Positions 34,306 through 42,991 of a stretch of DNA of 64,000 nt are shown one piece after another. The stretch covers positions 62,001-126,000 of the forward strand of contig NZ_JAIUHG010000014.1 in assembly GCF_020164955.1 (NCBI RefSeq). Direction: 5' to 3'. Made by a program: the position numbers and the translations under genes. This DNA comes from Mesorhizobium sp. CA8 (GTDB taxonomy: Bacteria; Pseudomonadota; Alphaproteobacteria; Rhizobiales; Rhizobiaceae). The notes beneath the pieces are model-generated. The model saw nothing but the letters and a program-made list of their open reading frames with translations, had not been told where the DNA came from and searched no databases. How positions within the stretch are numbered: the stretch's first letter is position 1; the number at the start of each line of letters is the position of its first letter.

Positions 34306-34755
34306 ATGTACAAGAAAATCCTGATCGCCACCGACGGTTCGGAACTCGCCCAAAAGGGCGTCGCCCACGGGCTTGAGCTGGCCGAGGGGCTCGGCGCCGC
34401 CGTCGTCTTCGTCACCGTCTCCGAGCCGTTCCCGACGCTCGCCTGGGGCGGCGCCATGGCCGGTTATGTCGCCGCCGACGAGCTCACCAATTACCAGGAA
34501 AACGCGCGCAAATATGCCCGCGAGGTGCTCGACAAATGCCAGGCCGAGGCCGGCGCGAAGGGCATCGGTGCGAAGACCCTGCACATCGAGAACCGGACGC
34601 CCGCCGAGGCGATCCTCGATGTGGCTGCCGCGGAGGCCTGCGACCTGATCGTCATGGCCTCGCACGGCCGCCGCGGGCTGGGACGCCTTGTGCTCGGCAG
34701 CCAGACGGCGGAGGTGGTGTCGCTGACGCAGATCCCGGTGCTGGTGGTCAGATAA
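34306..34755 (+). CDS. Universal stress protein, UspA family
   Basis: A 149-residue single-domain Usp. It starts MYKKILIATDGSELAQKG and ends with the ATP-binding pattern G-2x-G-9x-G-S/T in SHGRRGLGRLVLGSQT plus VLVVR, so it probably binds ATP. Such proteins support survival under oxygen limitation and other stresses. It is monocistronic; a FixK-like box lies about 110 bases upstream, and a family A palindromic repeat begins 31 bases after its stop. Confidence 0.93.
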   Translation: MYKKILIATDGSELAQKGVAHGLELAEGLGAAVVFVTVSEPFPTLAWGGAMAGYVAADELTNYQENARKYAREVLDKCQAEAGAKGIGAKTLHIENRTPAEAILDVAAAEACDLIVMASHGRRGLGRLVLGSQTAEVVSLTQIPVLVVR

Positions 34756-34785
34756 AAGATTGGTGGGACAACGCCTCCCAATGAG

Positions 34786-34998
34786 GTCGTCATTCTAGGG
34801 CGGAGCGACGCGAAGCGTCGCGCAGACCCTGGAATCCATGCCATTACGCCCGCCGAAAAATGCATCGGTGCAGAACGAGGACGCCTACGCCGGCGTTCCG
34901 GCGCCACTGTCTGCACCGTCGCGACGTTCACAGGTCGCGGCATGGATTCTAGGGTCTGCGCGCGTCGCTTCGCTCCTTGCTCCGCCCTAGAATGACGA
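34786..34998. repeat. Palindromic intergenic repeat, family A (about 210 bp, MITE-like)
   Basis: Terminal inverted repeats GTCATTCTAGGGCGGAGC (34788-34805) and GCTCCGCCCTAGAATGAC (34979-34996) are perfect complements. A second nested pair, GACCCTGGAATCCATGCC and GGCATGGATTCTAGGGTC, lies inside. There is no open reading frame or transposase. The right arm, read in reverse, matches the left part of the element at 11450-11630 closely (GGCGGAGCAAGGAGCGAAGC is shared), so the two are one family. Confidence 0.85.
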
Positions 34999-35016
34999 GC
35001 CGACAAGGGCACCGTT

Positions 35017-36075
35017 CTACTGCGCCGGTAGCAGCAGCGGCGAACTGGGCGACGCTAAGTCCGGCGACGGCAGATCCGACGCCGGCTGGCCCGGCCGCGT
35101 CGACGCAGGCGTCGCCTGATTCGGCGTCGACAGGCCGGGCAAAGCCGAGTCGGGCGGCTGCAGGCCAGGCGGCGGCGAGGCCGGCTGTTGCCCGGAATAC
35201 ATCAGCCTGGGCTGGCCGGCATCGGCTATCGTCGGCCCCAGGCTTCGCTGGATCAGCGCCTCGACATGGTTGTTGCGCTGGCGCGCGCTGTCGGCGCCCA
35301 TTACCACCACGATCAGATGCCGCCCATCGGCATTGTAGGAGGTGACGATGTTGTAGCCGGAAGCTCTTATGTAGCCGGTCTTGATGCCGTCGACCCCGCG
35401 CACGCGCCCCAGCATGTCGTTGTGGCCGCGCACCAGCCGCCCGCGGAACATGAAATCGCTTTCGGAGAAATAGTGGAAGTGCTGCGGGAAGCGCTTTTCC
35501 AGCGCCATGCCCAGCACCGCCATGTCGCGCGCCGTCGTCACCTGGCCGTCGTCGGGCAGGCCGCAGGCATTGCGGAAATTGGTGCCGGTCATGCCGAGCG
35601 AGCGCGCCTTGGCGGTCATCATGGCCGCGAACTGGTCCTCTGAGCCACCGCCAAGATATTCGCCCACCGCCACCGCCACGTCGTTTGCCGACTTCACCAC
35701 CATGGCGCGGATGGCGGAATCGACGTCGATTGTTTCGCCGCGCCGGAAGCGCAGCTTCGTCGGCGGCTGCGAGGCGGCGTGGTCGGAAACCGGGATCTGC
35801 GTCTGCTTGGTGACGCGGCCGCTCTCCAGCGCCTCGAACAGCATGTAGAGCGTCATCATCTTGGTCAGCGAGGCGGGATAGCGCTGCGCCGTGGAATTGA
35901 CCTCGAACAAGGTCTTGCCGGTCGAGGCGTCAACCACGATCGCCGCATATTTCTGCGGCTTGGCCGGCACGGCAAGCACGCTTTCAGGCGGCGCGGCCGT
36001 GGTGCAGCCGGCGACCAGCAGGAGCAGGGCCATCGCAGCGATGAGTTTCTGGAGGATGAGGAAGGGACGGGGCAA
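35017..36075 (-). CDS. D-alanyl-D-alanine carboxypeptidase lipoprotein (peptidase S11) with Pro-rich tail
   Basis: A 352-residue penicillin-binding-protein-type enzyme that trims peptidoglycan stem peptides. The active-site motifs are all present: SLTK (Ser69-Lys72), SAN (129-131) and KTG (232-234). The N-terminus is a lipoprotein signal with lipobox LVAGC (Cys24), so it is membrane-anchored in the periplasm rather than held by the C-terminal amphipathic helix of classic DacA. The last 80 residues are Pro/Ser/Ala-rich (QPASPPPGLQPPDSALPG and on), low complexity, and may reach through the periplasm. No operon partner. Confidence 0.9.
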   Translation of the reverse strand: MPRPFLILQKLIAAMALLLLVAGCTTAAPPESVLAVPAKPQKYAAIVVDASTGKTLFEVNSTAQRYPASLTKMMTLYMLFEALESGRVTKQTQIPVSDHAASQPPTKLRFRRGETIDVDSAIRAMVVKSANDVAVAVGEYLGGGSEDQFAAMMTAKARSLGMTGTNFRNACGLPDDGQVTTARDMAVLGMALEKRFPQHFHYFSESDFMFRGRLVRGHNDMLGRVRGVDGIKTGYIRASGYNIVTSYNADGRHLIVVVMGADSARQRNNHVEALIQRSLGPTIADAGQPRLMYSGQQPASPPPGLQPPDSALPGLSTPNQATPASTRPGQPASDLPSPDLASPSSPLLLPAQ

Positions 36076-36345
36076 GACGGTTCTAAAGCTGTTGCTGAGA
36101 TGCGGCGAAGCTAACGTAACGCATGTGCCGCGTCCAACTGGTTAACGGCGGCAATAAGGCATTTGCCCAGGTTTTGGAGGTTCGAGCCGTCGCCGAAGCT
36201 GCCAATCTCCCCTTGCGGCCCGCAAGGGGGAGATCGTATGTCGCGCAGGCTTTCGCCAATCGCCGGCCGCCTGCTCACCCCCGCTTTGCGTTCCGCTCCA
36301 CCTTTCCGTTAATATGCGTGCGGCTTGGTTTTGGGGGGATCGGCA

Positions 36346-38154
36346 ATGTCGGAAATCGCCACGGGTACGACCTCGCTTTTGCGAGCATCGCTCAGCCGCA
36401 CCGGCAAATGGGCGGCGAGCTTCGCCTTTATCAGCGGCGCGGTCGGCGACGTGCTCAACCCGCTCGGACCCTTTGCCGCCTATATCGCGCTTGGAGCCGC
36501 GGTCGCGGCGCTGATCATCGCCGTCGCCATGGTGCTGCGCCTGGTGCTGGCGGCTAAAGCCATGCCGGCGCTGATCTTCGCCACCAGCGCCGCGGCGATC
36601 GCCGGCGGCGTCTACGGCATCCAGCAGCAAACGAATTCGCAGAACGGCGTGGTCGCCAGCCTAGTGCCGGCGGTGGCCGAGCTGCAGCAGTCGCTGGGCA
36701 TCGTCTCGCAGAAAGTGGCGAAGATCGAGAAGACCGTCACAGAGACGCAGAAAACCGTCGAGGCGATCAAGAAATCCACCGACACGGTGGCGAAGACGAC
36801 CGAAGAGATCGCCGCGGCGCAGAAGCAGCAGACCGCGCAAGGCGCCGAGACGCAGAAGACCGTGGATATGGTCAAGCAGACCACCGACACCTTGGCCGCG
36901 GGCCAAGAACAGCAGCAGGCGCAGGTGGAAAAACTGCAGGCGACGACCGAGCAGGTCGCCGCTTCGATCGACACGATCGCCAAGGGATTTGCGCAGCTTG
37001 CGGCGCAGGGCGGCGCGATCGCCGATCCGAAGCGCCCGGATGAGTTTTATCACAATGCCCGCGTCTACGAGCTGGCCGGCGACATGCTCAACGCGCGCCG
37101 CTCCTATCTTGCCTTTGCCGGCTTCGATGTCGACGCGGTCGACCCCTACACGCGCTTTGCCACGCTGCTCAGGGTCCAGGACGGCAAGGCCGGCGCCCGC
37201 GAAGTGTTCGGTTCTCTGGCGGAAAAGGCCAAGGCGCCGTCGCTCAAGCTCGTCCATCTCTTGCAGTTCGACGACGCCCAGCGGGTGGACAAGCTCAACG
37301 CCTTCATCGCCGCCAATCCGGATTACGCGCCGGCTTACTTTCTCCTGGCGCAGGAATTCTCCGAGGATCGTCTCGGCAGCCAGACGCTCGCCGACAAGCG
37401 CAGCGAAGCGCAGGCGTTGGCCAAGTTCGTTTCCTATGAGCAGGATGGCGGCCTGCTCAAATATTTCATCGATCAGACGCAACTGGCCGACTGGCTCGAC
37501 CGCAGCCGCAGCCGGCTGGCGGCCCTCGGCGACGTGCTCGATCCCTCGCGCTTCGTGCCGACGCTGACGCCGACGCGCTCCAACGCCGGCTGGTCGATGA
37601 CGATCTCGCTGCCCGAGCCGGCGACTGCGATTTCCTGGCGTCTCGGCGATAGCGGCCCGTTCACCGACACAGGCCTGATGGCCTTGAACGACCAGCGCAC
37701 CGGCAAGCCGATGCCCAATCCGAGCTTCGAATTGCCGGACAGCACCGCCGCCGCCATCATCGCCATCAAATATCTCGACATCCGCGGCCGCGAGACCGGC
37801 CCGTTCGACATCCGCTTCGATCCGGATTCGGCGCTCCAGCAGGGCAACAAGCAGATCCTCGACCAGTTCTGGACGTCTTGGATCGCGTTCGACGCCGGCG
37901 GCAATCGCGGCTTGGTCTATTTCACCCAGATGCTCTCCTTCCGCTGCGCCATCAAGGCGGTGCATTACAGCCTGAACGGCACCGCGCTCGACAAGGAGAT
38001 CAAGATGCCGCCCTGCGACGCCAAGGACCCCTACGCGATTCCCTCCGACTACCAGCCTTACTTCAAGGTCAAGGACGATGTGAAATCGATGGCGGTGCAG
38101 GTGACCTATACGGACGGCACAAAGTCGCCGGTCAGGGAGTATAAGCGGCAGTAG
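36346..38154 (+). CDS. Large membrane-anchored coiled-coil protein of unknown function
   Basis: A 602-residue protein I do not recognise. Two hydrophobic helices (about 42-68 and 74-90) are followed by a long Gln/Thr/Lys-rich coiled coil (about 100-220) with repeated 'TQKTVE / TVAKTTEEI / TQKTVDMVKQTTDTL' heptads. Then comes a helical region (about 225-390) with TPR-like segments (FYHNARVYELAGDMLNARRS), and a C-terminal beta-rich part (about 400-602) with Trp/Asp-rich stretches. The start at 36346 follows GGGGGGAT; an in-frame ATG at 36325 is less likely. It stands alone between palindromic repeats. Confidence 0.75.
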   Translation: MSEIATGTTSLLRASLSRTGKWAASFAFISGAVGDVLNPLGPFAAYIALGAAVAALIIAVAMVLRLVLAAKAMPALIFATSAAAIAGGVYGIQQQTNSQNGVVASLVPAVAELQQSLGIVSQKVAKIEKTVTETQKTVEAIKKSTDTVAKTTEEIAAAQKQQTAQGAETQKTVDMVKQTTDTLAAGQEQQQAQVEKLQATTEQVAASIDTIAKGFAQLAAQGGAIADPKRPDEFYHNARVYELAGDMLNARRSYLAFAGFDVDAVDPYTRFATLLRVQDGKAGAREVFGSLAEKAKAPSLKLVHLLQFDDAQRVDKLNAFIAANPDYAPAYFLLAQEFSEDRLGSQTLADKRSEAQALAKFVSYEQDGGLLKYFIDQTQLADWLDRSRSRLAALGDVLDPSRFVPTLTPTRSNAGWSMTISLPEPATAISWRLGDSGPFTDTGLMALNDQRTGKPMPNPSFELPDSTAAAIIAIKYLDIRGRETGPFDIRFDPDSALQQGNKQILDQFWTSWIAFDAGGNRGLVYFTQMLSFRCAIKAVHYSLNGTALDKEIKMPPCDAKDPYAIPSDYQPYFKVKDDVKSMAVQVTYTDGTKSPVREYKRQ

Positions 38155-38157
38155 GGT

Positions 38158-38312
38158 TCCTTATCCTCCCCCTTGTGGAGAGGGTCGATCCGCGCAGCGG
38201 ATCGGGGTGGGGGTCGAAAGGATTCTTTCTTTGAGCCCCACCCCGTCGACCGGTCTCCGCTTGCTCCGACCGCTCGCCGACCCTCCCCACAAGGGGGAGG
38301 GTGAGGAACTGA
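38158..38312. repeat. Palindromic intergenic repeat, family B (about 155 bp)
   Basis: Inverted ends CCTCCCCCTTGTGGAGAGGGTCG (38164-38186) and CGACCCTCCCCACAAGGGGGAGG (38278-38300) enclose a second complementary pair (GGGGTGGGG and CCCCACCCC). Same design as 16424-16526. It starts four bases after a stop codon, typical for this family. Confidence 0.8.
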
Positions 38313-38396
38313 TGCAAATTGCCTACCATCTCGCTTGCGTATCCGGTGCTGGACAGGCTTTGCTGCCGCGAGAAAAAGATTCGCCGGGAGGCATCC

Positions 38397-39503
38397 ATGG
38401 ACACGGTTACCATCACCGCAAAGGGCATCTCCGTCTCGCTCGATCTCGTCGTCGGTCACATCAGTGCCATGGACATCGAAGCCGACGGCCGCGTTCTGAA
38501 GCCTCTGCATCGCGCGCCCTGGGTCGGCTCGCCGCGCGAGACATTGCCTGAAAGCCTCCCCGAAGGCACGGTGCGGCTCTCAGGCGATTTCCTCTGCGCG
38601 CCCTTCTCCGCCAGCGACGTCGAGGCCGCACCCCTGCATGGCTGGCCGGCCAACAGCGAATGGGACGTCGTCGAAAGCGCCGCCATTGCCGGCGGCTGGC
38701 GGGCCGTTTTTCGGCTGCGCCGCAAGGTGATGGGCGCCGCTGTCGACAAGGTCTTCACGCTGCGCGACGGCCACCCCTTCCTCTACCAGGAGCACATCTT
38801 TTCCGGCGGCTCGGGGGCGATCTCCGTCGCCCATCATCCGATGACGGCCATGCAAGGCGGCGGCCGGTTGGCCTTCTCGCCAAAACGCGTGGCGGTGACG
38901 CCCGCCACGCCGCTCGAGCCCGATCCGGCGCGCGGCAGCTTCATGCTGGCCTATCCGGCCCGCGCCGGTGACCTTGCGCAGTTTCCGCTCGCCGCCGGCG
39001 GCACAACCGACCTCACCGACTACCGCATCGAAGACAGGCGCGAAGATTTCATCACCTTGGTCGAGGCGGATCACGGCGGGCCGGGCTGGACGGCGATTGC
39101 CCGCCGCGCCGAGCAGGACCTGGTTCTGGTGCTGAAGAACCCGGCCGAACTGCCGGTCACCATGCTGTGGTTCTCGAATGGCGGCCGCGACTACGCGCCC
39201 TGGAGCGGCCGTCACGTCGGCGTGCTCGGCGTCGAGGACGGCCGCACGGCCGTCGGCCATGCCGCTTCGCTCGGCGACAACTGGCTGAAGCATGAAGGCG
39301 TGGCGACGGCCTTTGCGCTGGCCGAGGGGCGGTCGGTCTCGTTTCGCCACGTGATCGGCGCGGTTCCGTTCGCCGAGGCCGGACCGCTAGGCGGCCTGGA
39401 AACCGCGCCTGACCGCTTGCGTGTCCTCGCTGCCGGCGGGGCAGCGCGGGAGGTGCCGTTCGACGGCGGGTTCCTGCGCATCGGCCGTTCGGTTCCTGCT
39501 TGA
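38397..39503 (+). CDS. Aldose 1-epimerase-like (mutarotase superfamily) protein
   Basis: A 368-residue beta-rich protein resembling galactose-mutarotase superfamily members. Seen are HPFLYQEHIFSGGSGAISVA (about 122-141), AHHPMTAMQGGGRLAFSPKR with a conserved His, and VLKNPAELPVTMLWFSNGGRDYAPW. These resemble the aldose-epimerase-like DUF4432 region, but the family call is by memory. The longer frame to 38319 reads through the repeat; GGGAGG stands before the ATG at 38397. Substrate and pathway unknown; no operon partner is seen. Confidence 0.6.
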   Translation: MDTVTITAKGISVSLDLVVGHISAMDIEADGRVLKPLHRAPWVGSPRETLPESLPEGTVRLSGDFLCAPFSASDVEAAPLHGWPANSEWDVVESAAIAGGWRAVFRLRRKVMGAAVDKVFTLRDGHPFLYQEHIFSGGSGAISVAHHPMTAMQGGGRLAFSPKRVAVTPATPLEPDPARGSFMLAYPARAGDLAQFPLAAGGTTDLTDYRIEDRREDFITLVEADHGGPGWTAIARRAEQDLVLVLKNPAELPVTMLWFSNGGRDYAPWSGRHVGVLGVEDGRTAVGHAASLGDNWLKHEGVATAFALAEGRSVSFRHVIGAVPFAEAGPLGGLETAPDRLRVLAAGGAAREVPFDGGFLRIGRSVPA

Positions 39504-39730
39504 GAGGTCGGCCAGGATGGGTCCGCGCAGCGGACGGGAAGCCAATTGCTTGGCTTTCCGAGCGACGAAAGCCGGTAGGACAGAGGGGGTGCTGTCCCGC
39601 CGGCGTTTTGGATTTCTGCATGAACCGGCAGCATGTGACTGGCAGCTTGCGATCTAAACGACGTTCTAAGATTTGAAATTTCCGCTCGGTGCCGCCAAAA
39701 TGTCGGCCGAACAGCACCGGAAAGGCGCCT

Positions 39731-40357
39731 ATGTCCGAGATCGCTCATATCACAGCCGCCATCTTCAAGCGCGCCGGCAAGGCCAAACGCTTCGTCGTCG
39801 CCATCGCTGGTCCGCCCGGCGCCGGCAAGTCGACAATATCCGCCTCATTGCATGAGCTTTTGCCGGAGGGCAGCTCGGAGGTCGTACCGATGGACGGCTT
39901 CCACTATGACGACATTATTCTCAACCGCCGCGGCCTGCGTCCCCGCAAGGGCGCGCCGGAAACCTTCGATTTCGCCGGCTTCGAGACGCTGCTGAAGCGC
40001 ATCCGCTCCGGCGAACCCGATATCGCGATTCCCGTGTTCGACCGCAGCATGGAACTGTCGCGCGCGGCGGCCGAAATCGTTTCCGCCGACACCAAGTTTG
40101 TCCTGGTCGAAGGCAACTACCTGCTGCTCGACGAGGAGCCCTGGTCGCGGCTGGCGCCTTTGTTCGATTTCACCATCTTCGTCGACGTGCCGCGGGCTGA
40201 GCTCGAGCGCCGGCTGATGGAGCGCTGGCGCGAACACGGCAAATCCGACGAGGACGCCCGCGCCTGGATCGCCTCCAACGACATGCCCAACATCGAGCGG
40301 GTGCTGGCGCGGCGCCGGCCTGCCGATATGGTCGTTGGTTCCTTGGTTATTGGTTAA
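39731..40357 (+). CDS. P-loop kinase of the uridine kinase / FrcK type
   Basis: A 208-residue P-loop kinase of the phosphoribulokinase/uridine-kinase/pantothenate-kinase superfamily. The P-loop is VAIAGPPGAGKSTISA (about 23-38), followed by VPMDGFHYDD (DGFH motif of this group), GAPETFDFAGFETLLKRI, and FVLVEGNYLLLDEEPW. FrcK of Sinorhizobium, associated with the fructose transporter, looks very similar as I remember. Here it is not next to a frc transporter. The ATG at 39731 follows GGAAAGG; an upstream ATG at 39689 is not supported. Confidence 0.8.
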   Translation: MSEIAHITAAIFKRAGKAKRFVVAIAGPPGAGKSTISASLHELLPEGSSEVVPMDGFHYDDIILNRRGLRPRKGAPETFDFAGFETLLKRIRSGEPDIAIPVFDRSMELSRAAAEIVSADTKFVLVEGNYLLLDEEPWSRLAPLFDFTIFVDVPRAELERRLMERWREHGKSDEDARAWIASNDMPNIERVLARRRPADMVVGSLVIG

Positions 40358-40385
40358 CCTGCTCAATTTTCAATAGTTTTGGGCG

Positions 40386-40410
40386 GGAACCTTAAGGTTT
40401 TCGCGCCGTT
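40386..40410 (+). promoter_or_regulatory. EcfG (general stress response) promoter of the lysine-rich protein gene
   Basis: GGAAC (40386-40390), a 16-base spacer and CGTT (40407-40410) is the exact EcfG/SigT/RpoE2-type consensus GGAAC-N16/17-CGTT of alphaproteobacteria. It is the only such pair I noticed in the intergenic DNA. The -35 overlaps a 12-base perfect palindrome AACCTTAAGGTT (40388-40399). The downstream gene starts about 100 bases later with its own Shine-Dalgarno. Confidence 0.7.
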
Positions 40411-40508
40411 ATGACCCTATCCCGAATTGTCCGGCGCCGGAGCAATTCTAGGAAGGCGGCGAACGCTTTCCCTCCGAAACTGCGAACCGAGAATGCAGGA
40501 GCCGTCAG

Positions 40509-40832
40509 ATGGCAACGAACAGCAGAAAAACCGCGCCCAAGAAGGCCAGGGCCAGCCAATCCAGGATGACGCAAGCCCCAGCCGGCGCCGGCCCCGCGGC
40601 GGCCGAACGATCGAAGGACGCCAAGCCGGCTTTCGGTAAGGCAGCGCCGAAGAAAGTGACGCCCGGCGCGGCCCACAAGGTCGCGGCCAAAGCGCAGAAG
40701 CCGCACAAGCCAGCTGCAAGCAAATCGGGTCCGATACGCACGGTCGCAAGCGTTGCGACTGGCGCGGTGGTGGCGACTGCAAGATTGGCCGCGTCCATGC
40801 TTGGCAGGCGAACCAGCGCCAAGTCGAAATAA
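40509..40832 (+). CDS. Small lysine/alanine-rich histone H1-like protein
   Basis: A 107-residue, strongly basic protein rich in Lys, Ala and Pro (NSRKTAPKKARASQ, KAAPKKVTPGAAHKVAAKAQ, KPAASKSG). The C-terminus has an Ala/Val segment (VASVATGAVVATARLAASML) followed by RRTSAKSK. The low-complexity KKA/PKK composition is like bacterial histone H1-like or stress-induced basic proteins that bind DNA. It has GGAG eight bases before the ATG and an EcfG promoter upstream, supporting it as a real gene rather than the antisense frame on the opposite strand. Function is inferred. Confidence 0.7.
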   Translation: MATNSRKTAPKKARASQSRMTQAPAGAGPAAAERSKDAKPAFGKAAPKKVTPGAAHKVAAKAQKPHKPAASKSGPIRTVASVATGAVVATARLAASMLGRRTSAKSK

Positions 40833-40837
40833 GAGCC

Positions 40838-41542
40838 CTAGCCTTTCGCTGGAATGGTGAGCCCCCGCTTCACCGCCGGCCGTGCCAAGCCGCGCTCCAG
40901 CCATTCGGCGACGGTCGGGAAATCGTCGAAGCCGACCAGGTCGCGCGCCTCGTAGAAGCCGATCAGGTTGCGCACCCAGCCCAGCATCGAGACATCGGCG
41001 ATTGTGTAGTCGTCGTCCATGATCCACTTGCGGCCCTTCAGGCGCGTTTCGAGCACGCCGATCAGCCGCCGCGACTCGTCGCGGTAGCGCTCCAGCGGCC
41101 GTTTGTCGGCAATTTCGCGCCCGGCGAATTTGTGGAAGAAGCCGACCTGCCCGAAGATCGGGCCGATCGCCGCCATCTGGAAGAACACCCATTGGATCGC
41201 CTCGTAGCGGCGCGCCGGATCGGCGGGAATGAGCTTGCCGGTCTTGTCGGCCAGATAGAGCAGGATGGCGCCGGACTCGAACAGGCCGATCGGCTTGCCG
41301 CCCGGACCGTCCGGGTCGATGATCGCCGGTATCTTGCCGTTCGGGTTGAGCGACAGGAATTCCGGCGTCCAGCTCTCGTTCTTGCCAATATCGACATAAT
41401 GCGGCTCGTAGGCAAGGCCGATCTCCTCCAGCGCAATCGAGACCTTCACGCCATTGGGCGTCGTGGCGGAATAGAGCTGCAGGCGCTCGGGATCCTTGGC
41501 CGGCCAGCGCTTGGCGATCGGAAAGGCGGACAGGTCGGTCAT
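40838..41542 (-). CDS. Glutathione S-transferase (YghU/Ure2p-like)
   Basis: A 234-residue GST. The thioredoxin-like N-terminal domain has LQLYSATTPNGVKVSIALEE, LNPNGKIPAIIDPDGPGGKP (cis-Pro, glutathione site) and LFESGAILLYLADKTG. The C-terminal helical domain (about 110-234) has IADVSMLGWVRN. The Asn in TTPNG and this layout fit the nu-class YghU/YfcG group, which reduces disulfides or peroxides. It is convergent with the lysine-rich protein gene, only five bases away. Confidence 0.9.
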   Translation of the reverse strand: MTDLSAFPIAKRWPAKDPERLQLYSATTPNGVKVSIALEEIGLAYEPHYVDIGKNESWTPEFLSLNPNGKIPAIIDPDGPGGKPIGLFESGAILLYLADKTGKLIPADPARRYEAIQWVFFQMAAIGPIFGQVGFFHKFAGREIADKRPLERYRDESRRLIGVLETRLKGRKWIMDDDYTIADVSMLGWVRNLIGFYEARDLVGFDDFPTVAEWLERGLARPAVKRGLTIPAKG

Positions 41543-41633
41543 CGCAAACTCCGGATGCGGATTGGCGCGGGGCGGCGCTTATGGCGGGTCAGGGAGAATT
41601 AGGACCCCGGCCAGCCGGGATCAATACGCCGCC

Positions 41634-41733
41634 AGATCAGGATGACGTTTCGTTGGATCGGCATCCTGATCTAACTCTTTGTTGGAGCATGATCTTCTCC
41701 GAAAACCGGCTCCCACCTTTCGGCATCATGCTC
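41634..41733. repeat. Rhizobial palindromic repeat, family C (two hairpins, 100 bp)
   Basis: First hairpin: AGATCAGGATG (41634-41644) with CATCCTGATCT (41662-41672). Second: GAGCATGAT (41685-41693) with ATCATGCTC (41725-41733), whose arms continue with CTCCGAAAACC-like complementary bases. This pair, with the same spacing, is a well-known kind of repeat in Mesorhizobium and relatives. It lies between the GST and nodE-like genes, both on the minus strand. Confidence 0.75.
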
Positions 41734-41778
41734 CCACCAGCTTGCCGTGCCACACACAGTCAACCAGTAGGCGGGCGG

Positions 41779-42987
41779 TCAGACCGCCTTGAAGGCCAGC
41801 ACCGCATTGGTTCCGCCGAAGGCGAAACTGTTGCTGAGCGCGGCGCGCACCTTGCGCTCGCGCGCCGTGTTCGGCGTCACGTCGAGGTCGCATTCCGGGT
41901 CCGGCTCGCGATAGTTGGCGGTCGGCGGCACGATGCCGTCGCGGATCGCCATCACGCAGGCGATCATCTCCAGTCCGCCCGAAGCGCCGAGGCAATGCGC
42001 ATGCATCGACTTTGTCGACGACACCGAAAGCGAACGGGCATGGTCGCCGAAGACGCGCTTGATCGCCGCTGTCTCGATCTGGTCGTTGGCCTTGGTGCCG
42101 GTGCCGTGCGCGTTGAGATAGTCGACATCTTCCGGATTGAGCCCGGCATCAGCCAGGCAGAAACGCATGGCCGCTTCGGGTCCCTCGACCGTCGGCGCGA
42201 CGATGTCGGAGGCATCGGCCGAAAGCCCGACGCCGGCGATCTCGGCCAGAATCGTGGCGCCGCGCGCCATCGCATGATCGTAGCTTTCCAGCACCGCCAT
42301 GCCGGCCCCTTCGCCGAGCACAAGGCCGGCACGGTCGGCCGAGAACGGCCTGCAGGTGTCGGGCGAAAGCACCCTGAGCGCCTCCCAGCCCTTCAGCACG
42401 CCCCATACCAGCGGCGCTTCGGTGCCGCCGGCGACCATCACGTCGGCGCGGCCGAGCCTGATCTGGTCGACGGCCGAGGAAATCGCATGGTTGGCGGACG
42501 AGCAGGCTGAAGTGGCGCCGAAGACAGGGCCGCGCAGCCCGAGATTCATGCTGACTTGGCCGGCGGCCGCGCCCGGCATCACTTTCGGCACGGTGAAGAT
42601 GGCGGCGCGGTTGCGCCCTTCGAGCAGGATTGCGCGGTAATTCTCCTCGATGGTCTCGAAGCCCGCGACACCGACGCCGACGACTGCACCCATCCGGTAG
42701 GTGTTGTCGGCATGCGCGGTCAAGCCCGATTGCCGCATCGCTTCCCGCGCCGCGATCACCGCCAGCAGGCTGAAGCGGTCCATCGACACCCCCTGCTTGC
42801 GGTCGATGCCATGGTCCGGCAATTGCTTGATTTCGCAACCGGTCTTGACCTTGAGGTCATGCAGCGACGGATTGTCGATGGGGCCGATGGCGGAGCGGCC
42901 GGCGCGCATGGCGTCCCAGATCCCCGCCGCATCGTTGCCGAGCCCGCAAATCCCGCCGATACCGGTGATGACGACGCGTTTTTGCAT
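41779..42987 (-). CDS. NodE-like beta-ketoacyl-[ACP] synthase
   Basis: A 402-residue ketosynthase of the FabF/NodE group. Active-site residues are complete: Cys162 in [13 protein letters not shown], His294 in [14 protein letters not shown], and His331 in [14 protein letters not shown]. The sequence resembles rhizobial NodE more than housekeeping FabF, as I recall it ([63 protein letters not shown]). With the NodF-like carrier protein four bases upstream it would elongate special acyl chains. NodE makes polyunsaturated or very-long acyl groups for Nod factors, but no nod box is seen here, so the product is open. Confidence 0.85.
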   Translation of the reverse strand: MQKRVVITGIGGICGLGNDAAGIWDAMRAGRSAIGPIDNPSLHDLKVKTGCEIKQLPDHGIDRKQGVSMDRFSLLAVIAAREAMRQSGLTAHADNTYRMGAVVGVGVAGFETIEENYRAILLEGRNRAAIFTVPKVMPGAAAGQVSMNLGLRGPVFGATSACSSANHAISSAVDQIRLGRADVMVAGGTEAPLVWGVLKGWEALRVLSPDTCRPFSADRAGLVLGEGAGMAVLESYDHAMARGATILAEIAGVGLSADASDIVAPTVEGPEAAMRFCLADAGLNPEDVDYLNAHGTGTKANDQIETAAIKRVFGDHARSLSVSSTKSMHAHCLGASGGLEMIACVMAIRDGIVPPTANYREPDPECDLDVTPNTARERKVRAALSNSFAFGGTNAVLAFKAV

Positions 42988-42991
42988 GCAG

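Noticed and set aside
40505..40822. 105-codon minus-strand frame opposite the lysine-rich protein
   Set aside because: No ribosome-binding site. The plus-strand frame has one and also an EcfG promoter.
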